DNA from: Prostheceraeus crozeri
Taxonomy: Eukaryota; Platyhelminthes; Polycladida; Euryleptidae
Length of the DNA: 64,000 nucleotides
Reading direction: 5' to 3'
Assembly (NCBI GenBank): GCA_907163375.1
Contig: CAJQUW010007961.1
Span: 1-64,000 of the forward strand
Shown here piece after piece: positions 57,460 through 64,000 of the stretch; within the stretch, counting starts at the first letter, position 1; the number at the start of each line of letters is the position of its first letter. The notes under the pieces were generated by a model. That model saw only the letters and a program-made list of their open reading frames with translations, searched no databases and was not told where the DNA came from. A program made the translations under genes and the position numbers.

Positions 57460-57836
57460 ATGCAAGCATTAAAATATGAAATAAGATTTCACGGAATTAA
57501 GCCTACATCATCAAAGCGTATTTTCAATGTTCATGTGTAAATATCTTACCCAAGTCTAATTGTATTAACTGAATGCGACTAATCAATAAATTGATAAACA
57601 TTGTTAGGTTGTCTAGACTAGCCTACGCTACACCTAGATTATTTTATTAGTTAGGTATTTTATAACTTTGTTAGTTGATGTGACTTACATGTGTTGCTTT
57701 AGATATAAATTTGATTAGAAATTATACTGATTCTGTTTTTGCTGTGTGTTGCATATGGAGGTCAGTGTATTTGCATCGGAGTTGAAAAACTCCACTCCGG
57801 TAATGCAGGAGTTCTGATGCAAACGCTGACTCTGGA
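57460..57836. repeat. Dispersed repeat, copy 2, ending in a 70-bp hairpin
   Basis: Homologue of 43880-44250. The hairpin is 57761-57830: GTCAGTGTATTTGCATCGGAG pairs with the GATGCAAACGCTGAC end. Both copies are followed by TCT[AG]GA, so the repeated unit extends past the hairpin. Confidence 0.65.
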
Positions 57837-58278
57837 TCGACACAGCGACAAGCGGGGAATTAATCCAACCAAAATGGCAATTTTAAATTTCAGCTTGTTT
57901 CTGCATACATACATGTGTATGATAGTGATAAGTCGCAAGAATAGAATTTTCTGTGGTATTTTGTTTTCGCTTACTTGGACATCAGTGCAGCAAATAGCCG
58001 TTGTTAAGATACGATTTAAGCGTGCGTTTGTCTTTCAAAAGCAAGGTGTTATATATATTTTTAAAGACCAACCTATACTTTCAAATTTCTGTAAAACATT
58101 GAACACATTTACAACAAAATCACGGAATGTCACATATTGGCAACACGTATGACCACTACAAATGAAACCTCAAGATTTTTAATTGGTCATGAAAGCATTG
58201 ATGACACATGTATACATGTTTTGATGATAACAAAGTCTGTCAGCTTTTGCATCTTCCAAAATCTCTGTTACACTGAGA

Positions 58279-58297
58279 CTGGAGATTCGAACTCCAG
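58279..58297. other. tRNA T-arm-like palindrome
   Basis: CTGGAGATTCGAACTCCAG: a 6-bp stem around a TTCGAA-type loop. It looks like a T-arm and B-box on either strand, but no A-box or acceptor stem accompanies it. Confidence 0.35.
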
Positions 58298-58719
58298 ATG
58301 CATGAAGACCGACGTGATGATGATAGATGGCAATTGATTATCTGATATAGCCCTAATTGTTGGAATAGTACGCCAAGGAGTGCTAAGTAAGATTTTGAAG
58401 AATTCTTTGTATTCTCAGGAGAATTTAGGTCTAAATCAAATATTTTAGATGAAATAAAATTGAAAAAAATCATTTTTTAAATAAAATCGTAGGAATGACA
58501 ACGTGGTAACGGGGCCCCAACGTCGTTTTTGAGGCATAATTGTAGTTACTTCCTGTCTTCTTACTCACTCTGTTACTACTTTTGTTATCATCTGATCAAC
58601 AAAATGTGGAATAGGCCCATATTATAAATTTGCAAAGGAATAGAGATGCGAGAAAGTTGTTAAAAACAAATCCTATCTGCAATTCGCGCTTTAGGGTGAG
58701 TATGCACCTACTTAGACTT

Positions 58720-59070
58720 TTCGAAACGGCAGTCGCCACCGAACTGTGATCTGTACAGGTGTGCACCGAACTTACTTTGGCCGCCTTTGGTGCACTGGCG
58801 GGTGCTTGGTTTCTGAAATTCTAGAAATAGATCACACGTCTGCCGCGCAAGTAACGTTGTATCTGGCGCGCTCGGCTCTGACCTCGTCGCGCCTAGTTCT
58901 GGCTTTGGTGCGCCTTGCCTCGCATTCGGCGCAATTTTTTCAGGTATGCTATAAAACAACATACATCTGGCGCACTCGAAATTCGGAAATTCGAAATGCG
59001 GTCTATGTACAGATTGCAAATGGGAGTGGCCATTACTACGCCTGGTCTGATGCAATTTTGGTCTTGCGGC
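58720..59070. other. GC-richer patch with repeated GGCGC/GCGCC words
   Basis: Open on both strands for about 115 codons with Arg/Ser/Pro-rich translation. The repeats of TGGCGCGCTCGG, GTCGCGCC and GGTGCGCC suggest a low-complexity patch or decayed repeat. No domain was recognised on either strand. Confidence 0.35.
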
Positions 59071-62000
59071 TAATGCACCGACAGATCAGCTGAACCGATG
59101 ACATTGACTGCTGCATAGGCAGATAAGCAGGCAGGAAAAACAAATTAACTGCAAAAAATCGCTTGAAGATGGGAAATGCGTTTCCCTTGCTACAATGGTC
59201 ACTAAGTTTTTCAAAACAACTTAGCAGACGAAGAAAAACAAATCAACTTTCAAGACACACGGATGCTCATTTCTTGCTATAGGCCTATTGAGTTATTTGA
59301 AGTCCTCTAAAGCGAGAATGAGGAATGTCTCTACGAAACATGAGGCGCGGCAATAGAAGAATGAAAAATAATGGACAGGCTCATCCGGTGAAATATCTAC
59401 TGGCTTACTGACTTTACATGTGGAAACACAACATTTGCATGATGTCTGACTCATGTTTTTGACATATCTTTACAAACATGTCATTACCCATTGAGTATTT
59501 TGTCAGCCACTATGTTTGGTACCCCTCTCGTCTAGGTTTGAGTGTTCAAGTCAGTGGTCGAAACACAACTAGACGAGTACCTGCTCATGACTGACGGAGG
59601 AAGTATTATGCTTTATATACCTTAATCGGTAGGTGAAGTAGTGGTCGAAGCATTGTAATTCTAATCAAGTGATTGTAGATGTCGACAAATGAAGAAATCC
59701 TTGATTCCATGAAGTATTGTCGGCGGATTAAGAGACTGGCGATAACAAATTCAAGTGGATAAATTGTATTTTCCATGTGTAGTCTCAGGTAGAGTGTGTA
59801 TAGTTCGATTGTTCTCGGAGTAGTAGTGTTTACTAGAGAGTTATATTGCTTACCTCCATTATCCACTTTCCACTTGTCCACTACTAACATTAACCACCGC
59901 GTGTAGTATCAGTTATTATGTAGCATCAGTCCACTTGTAATCGATTTAGTAGTATGATTGAATTTCTATGTTCTACCTACACTTTTCCAATTTTTATCCA
60001 TTGGTCTCCTGCTGTTTTATAATATCCATTTCTAATTTCCTCAACACATGGTGACCATTGTCCTTTTTCGATTTCCAATACCAGCATCTGCAGTCGGTAC
60101 AGCCGTCTGTTTAGAGCGTGTATGCGGCAGTATTTGGAATCCATGGTGGTACAGTATGCCAACAGTAAAATGAGTGGTGTTACAGGTCTTAAGATTTCAA
60201 CTTTTACCAGTAACTGTGCCAAAGCTGATCAATTTCAATTCGTTGCCGCCAGAAAGATCCATTGAGTTTTTTTTAGAACTGATTAATCCAATGGCTACAA
60301 CATCACTGCATTTGTGCATTTGCTGATTAGAGAGCTACATCAGTCCTCATCAGGACTACTTCACTTAATAATTTAGATTAGCAAACATTTTATTATATTG
60401 TAAATGGCTGCTGTGATGATTTTCATCATCGTATGAGAATTAGTAGATTAACGACATGAATCTCTCAAGCCAGATCGACAAGAAATTTAATCTAATGTAA
60501 ATTATAATAAGTAGACTGCACATATTTCGTTTCTTCGTTTACTCTGATATTCACCAATGTAAAGGACAAACCACGTGCTTTTGTGGAAACATATGGAAAT
60601 TTCAAAACATTTTATGTAATAAAACAAGAAAAGTGGTCGACATAGTGAGGCTTTAATTGCCGTGACCTTGACTAGCTGTCCAGTCTAGACCTTAATGCTT
60701 AATGTTCGATGTCTATGGTTAAGCCCATTACATTCTCTACTATATATCGTGATATTGACAAATAAACTGACAATTTACATGCTACATGTATTTTACATTT
60801 GTCAATAGGCTATACGATCGGCCGAATATGCCCTAAGTAGTATTATAACTTTTGCATGTATTTGCATTGAGGCATAATTATATTCATGCAGTAATGCTCA
60901 TAATTTATTTTAAAACATAAAAATTTATGTTTTACGTATAATGTTGAAGGCTAGGAACAAGAGGTAATTCAATTTTCTTGGCATTGTGCTAAAAACAAGC
61001 GGGTCACTACTTCTCTTTTTTTGCCTTCATAAGGTTATGTACAATAAAATTTGAGTAGGCAAAAACCACGGCGCTTCGTGTCACATAGGCTACACATCAA
61101 AAGGTGGGAGGTGACAGGCGACTGTTTCCGTACTAGGAAAATCTAGAGCTAATAAGTAAGTAAGAAATGGCTTTCGGCTAGCTTGTGTGACTTAATTTTC
61201 GTAACTTGAATTTCATGTATTATATTAGCCTTTGCCCACCCTATTCTTCTGGATCATTCAACAATTTTACATTATTATTCAATGATAGGTAGGCATACAT
61301 AAAGTGGGCTTCAAATGTGCGGAGGATGTGATGATGGATGAGACCCGCAATCAACCATCTTTTAATTGAAAGCATTCTACAATTGAATAGTGTTTTCATA
61401 ATGTTGTCTCATTTCTCTTCAATTGCAATTATGAAGTATTTTGTAGCATTTCTGTCATAACATGCAAGCTAGAGATGCATGCCGGCATTCTTTATTGTTT
61501 GAATAACTTTTTTATTATGAAATAACTTGATAAAACTTTTCATTTGCTCTTCGGTTTAAACTTAATTGAGTAAAATATTTCATACAATCCTAGTGTAGGC
61601 CTTTATTCGCTTTTTCATATATTGTTTGACTGCAATGTGTTAGTGATTTTTTGTCTCTCTCGTTAAAGAATCTCGAAACGTTGATTCAAAAATCTCTTAA
61701 TTTGTTTTATTCCTGTGAAAGCTAGAGGCAATTTCAAAAATAATAAAGATCATCAATTGATTGATTGAAGTTGATCAATTGAAGTGATACATATTCATTG
61801 AGGTTTAAAAAATTTACTGAATTCTTAAGCAATCTTGAATGTAGGATATAGTTTCTGTTCAATTCTTTCATAGGCCTAATTGAAAGAGATGTAAACAATA
61901 GCTTTTTGTCAAACATCATACTAGTGGGGGTGATAACTCTAAAACCGTGCAAATTGAGGGTAGAGGGCCAGATTTTTGCCTATATCTTAATTTTCATCCT

Positions 62001-62594
62001 GTGAACAATTCCTGATATGTATCTCTTTCTGAATTTCTGCATTTACTTCTCCCTGAAATACATTACACCAATGGGATTTCGCACAGACTTTAATGACTAA
62101 AAATAATTCTAGTGTTTAAATGCGGAAGCAAGAGTGGATGTTTCGTCATAGTTACGCACTACACAACTATTTCAAAATTTACCAGCTGAAAATAGTAATG
62201 GCAAAAATCTATGGCAATGGCTATGACATCGGCTGAACCGGTAAAAGTTTGGTCTCCTGGCTATTACACCGGCTGATCCATTACAATATTCTTCTATCTA
62301 TATTTTCACGCATCGTATTTCTCAGCTATATCAGATAACAGAATCACTCAATGTAACAAGAAAAAGGTCTTTGTATCAGAAAGTGACTAGGCTCGCCTCT
62401 TTGTCTTTCATCGCCTTACATGGTTTTGCTTCACTTTCTAATTTTTTGAGAAATTTAATGATTTCTGAAAAGAACTAAACAGATTTCTAGGCGACAAACG
62501 ACTAATGTAACAAAATCTCAATTTTCAAGTGCTTTTTATTGCTGTTGACAATTTTATCTATTTTTTGTTTGAGACAGTCAGCATTATCTGGGGC
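59071..62594. other. No gene seen
   Basis: About 3.5 kb of mostly AT-rich DNA. Minus-strand frames at 59606-59890 and 59977-60222 (94 and 81 codons) are the longest; neither shows a domain that I can name. Confidence 0.4.
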
Positions 62595-62845
62595 CCGTTT
62601 CATTAAATAAATTAGTGCTCTATATCAGTGTGGAAAATGTTTTGCGTTTCATAAAATAAATTTAAACCAGTGATTTAAATCAGTGAATTAAACAGTCGAA
62701 ATTAGCAGCGCTTCACAAAGCCACATATTAAGCAGTGATTTATATTAGTCCCACACTGCTTAATATTTGGTTTTGTGGAACGCTGTTAATTTCGACTGCC
62801 TAATCAGTATTATAAAGCACTCTGCAGAGGAATTGCGTTTCACAA
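62595..62845. mobile_element. MITE-like hairpin element
   Basis: CAGTCGAAATTAGCAGCG and CACATATTAAGCAGTG on the left pair with CACTGCTTAATATTTGG and CGCTGTTAATTTCGACTG on the right (62693-62737 against 62753-62802). It is preceded by GGGGCCCGTTTCATTAAATA and contains several CGTTTCA[CT]AAA words, a style of sequence common at ends of small DNA elements in marine animals. Confidence 0.65.
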
Positions 62846-63539
62846 AGAGGTATCAGCAGTGGTCGAAATTTGAAATTATGGAAATTCACTGATAGAAATG
62901 TGAAATTTTTTATCAACCTCAAGAGGTTGATAAATATGTGAATGATCGTCGAGAAAGTTATGGAAACTTAAAATATCGGAGAAATTACTGCAAATATAAC
63001 TTGAAAATAGAAAAATGGCTTTTGATTTTCAATTCTATTGTCAGTAGAAAACTATTTGTGAGAAGGGCACATTTGCAAGCTGTTTTTTGAAAATTTCTTC
63101 CTTTGAAAAGTGGCAATGCTGTGACGAAAAAACGTCCGGTAACAACAAAATTACAGTGGGTTGATTTGAGGGTTTCAGTTTCTTTCGCGTAATGAGGTAT
63201 GGAAGAATCTCGTCATTCAAAGTCATGTCATGAAATCATTTCAATATTAGACGACCTTGAGATATTGACTTTTACATGCATCGACAACAGCTAGCAAAAT
63301 AGATTCTCAAATACTCTCTAAATTTGTAGTCCCACAATTGACAGCCGGAAACGTTTCGACTCATGATTTTTTACCAACTAAACAAATGCAGCCATCCGAG
63401 AGACTAAAACAAAACGAATCTCACGCGCCTTCTTTCATAAAACGAAATACAGCCTAACATAAGCTACAAGAAGCCCCGATCATCCCCTCAAGTTTAATAG
63501 AAAGTCATAGAAAACCCTGTCCAACGGGGTATTGAATCT

Positions 63540-64000
63540 CCAATTTTTAAAAACACAGCTACCCACAACTTCCCTTCCCCACTGCAAGAAAATAAGTAGA
63601 ATTACAAACATGCTCGACAGCACCGCACTCAGCATCAATCCTAATTTTATCAAATTCTGCTCCGCACTGTCCTTCAGGACCTAAAGAAGATGACCGACAC
63701 GAATCTCAGTCAAAAAGTAGTCACAACTCCCATTCTTCATTGCTGATAATTCTGTAGCTAGTTACAGCTACTGTTCCTCGTTGCAGACAATTCCGTAGAG
63801 CTACACCAACGTTCTATGGCATCTCACTCACATTTGCGTCAATTTTCATCAAAATCCATGCAGTGCTTTGTCCTAAAGGGCCTACACAAGATGACCACTT
63901 TAATCGAATTTCAAATTTTCAAAAACAAAGGTAGTCACAACTCCCATTCTTCATTGCTGATAATTCTGTAGAGCTACAGCAATGCTCCACAGTACCTCTA
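63540..64000. repeat. Diverged tandem repeat running off the right edge
   Basis: The marker CACAACTCCCATTCTTCATT occurs at 63722 and 63936, with a diverged copy (CACAACTTCCC) at 63564. GCTGATAATTCTGTAG and the AAGATGACC block repeat in register. Units are about 158 and 214 bp, so there is an internal size difference. The array continues past the window. Confidence 0.82.

Noticed and set aside
58708-59093. 115-codon frames on both strands in a GC-richer patch
   Set aside because: Open on both strands because of composition and repeated GGCGC words; no recognisable domain.

Overview
This 64 kb window looks like repeat-dominated, intergenic or intronic DNA from a metazoan, most likely a marine invertebrate. 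The evidence is indirect. Every recognisable coding sequence belongs to a mobile element of animal type: non-LTR retrotransposons with restriction-like or APE endonucleases, Penelope-like elements, a Tc1/mariner DD41D transposon and Ty3/Gypsy elements. The base composition is AT-rich, the intervening DNA is non-coding, and the palindromic words TAGGCCTA and TACATGTA recur far more often than composition predicts. No rRNA gene, no convincing functional tRNA gene and no host protein-coding exon could be supported.

Layout, left half. 1-2665 is a higher-order satellite array (about 489 bp period, a G9-G10 tract in each unit) that runs off the left edge, followed by a 22-bp minisatellite. 3800-5680 is an old, heavily decayed Ty3/Gypsy-like element. 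5720-6738 is a large foldback element. 8014-9446 is a DD41D mariner with 29-bp TIRs and a TA duplication, sitting between inverted copies of another repeat (7153-7288 and 10095-10270). 10450-11842 is a broken LINE whose C-terminal part lies in the opposite orientation. 13839-15703 is a head-to-head pair of Penelope-like 3' ends, each with a hammerhead-ribozyme-like motif, flanked by a direct repeat. 22730-25060 (minus) is a LINE with a restriction-like endonuclease; 25694-27531 (minus) is a Jockey-like APE LINE. 27612-31192 is a nested mosaic of a second Penelope-like family with LINE sequence.

Layout, right half. 32738-40581 is the most notable item: a very young Ty3/Gypsy LTR retrotransposon whose two 625-bp LTRs differ at one position. 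Downstream of integrase it carries a small very basic ORF and a 327-codon ORF encoding a TatD-family metallonuclease with all expected metal-ligand motifs. Beyond it lie a 191-bp tandem repeat, two or three copies of a small palindromic repeat, a LINE RT fragment (44942-45370), a 3.5-kb segment bounded by short inverted repeats (46998-50491) that holds a perfect spacerless 106-bp palindrome, minisatellites, a 300-bp polypyrimidine tract, MITE-like foldbacks, and a diverged tandem repeat at the right edge.

The genes do not form a host pathway. The window is a record of successive insertions: the LTR element and perhaps the DD41D mariner are recent, and the remaining retroelements are fossils. 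The TatD-bearing LTR element is the best candidate for an under-described system.
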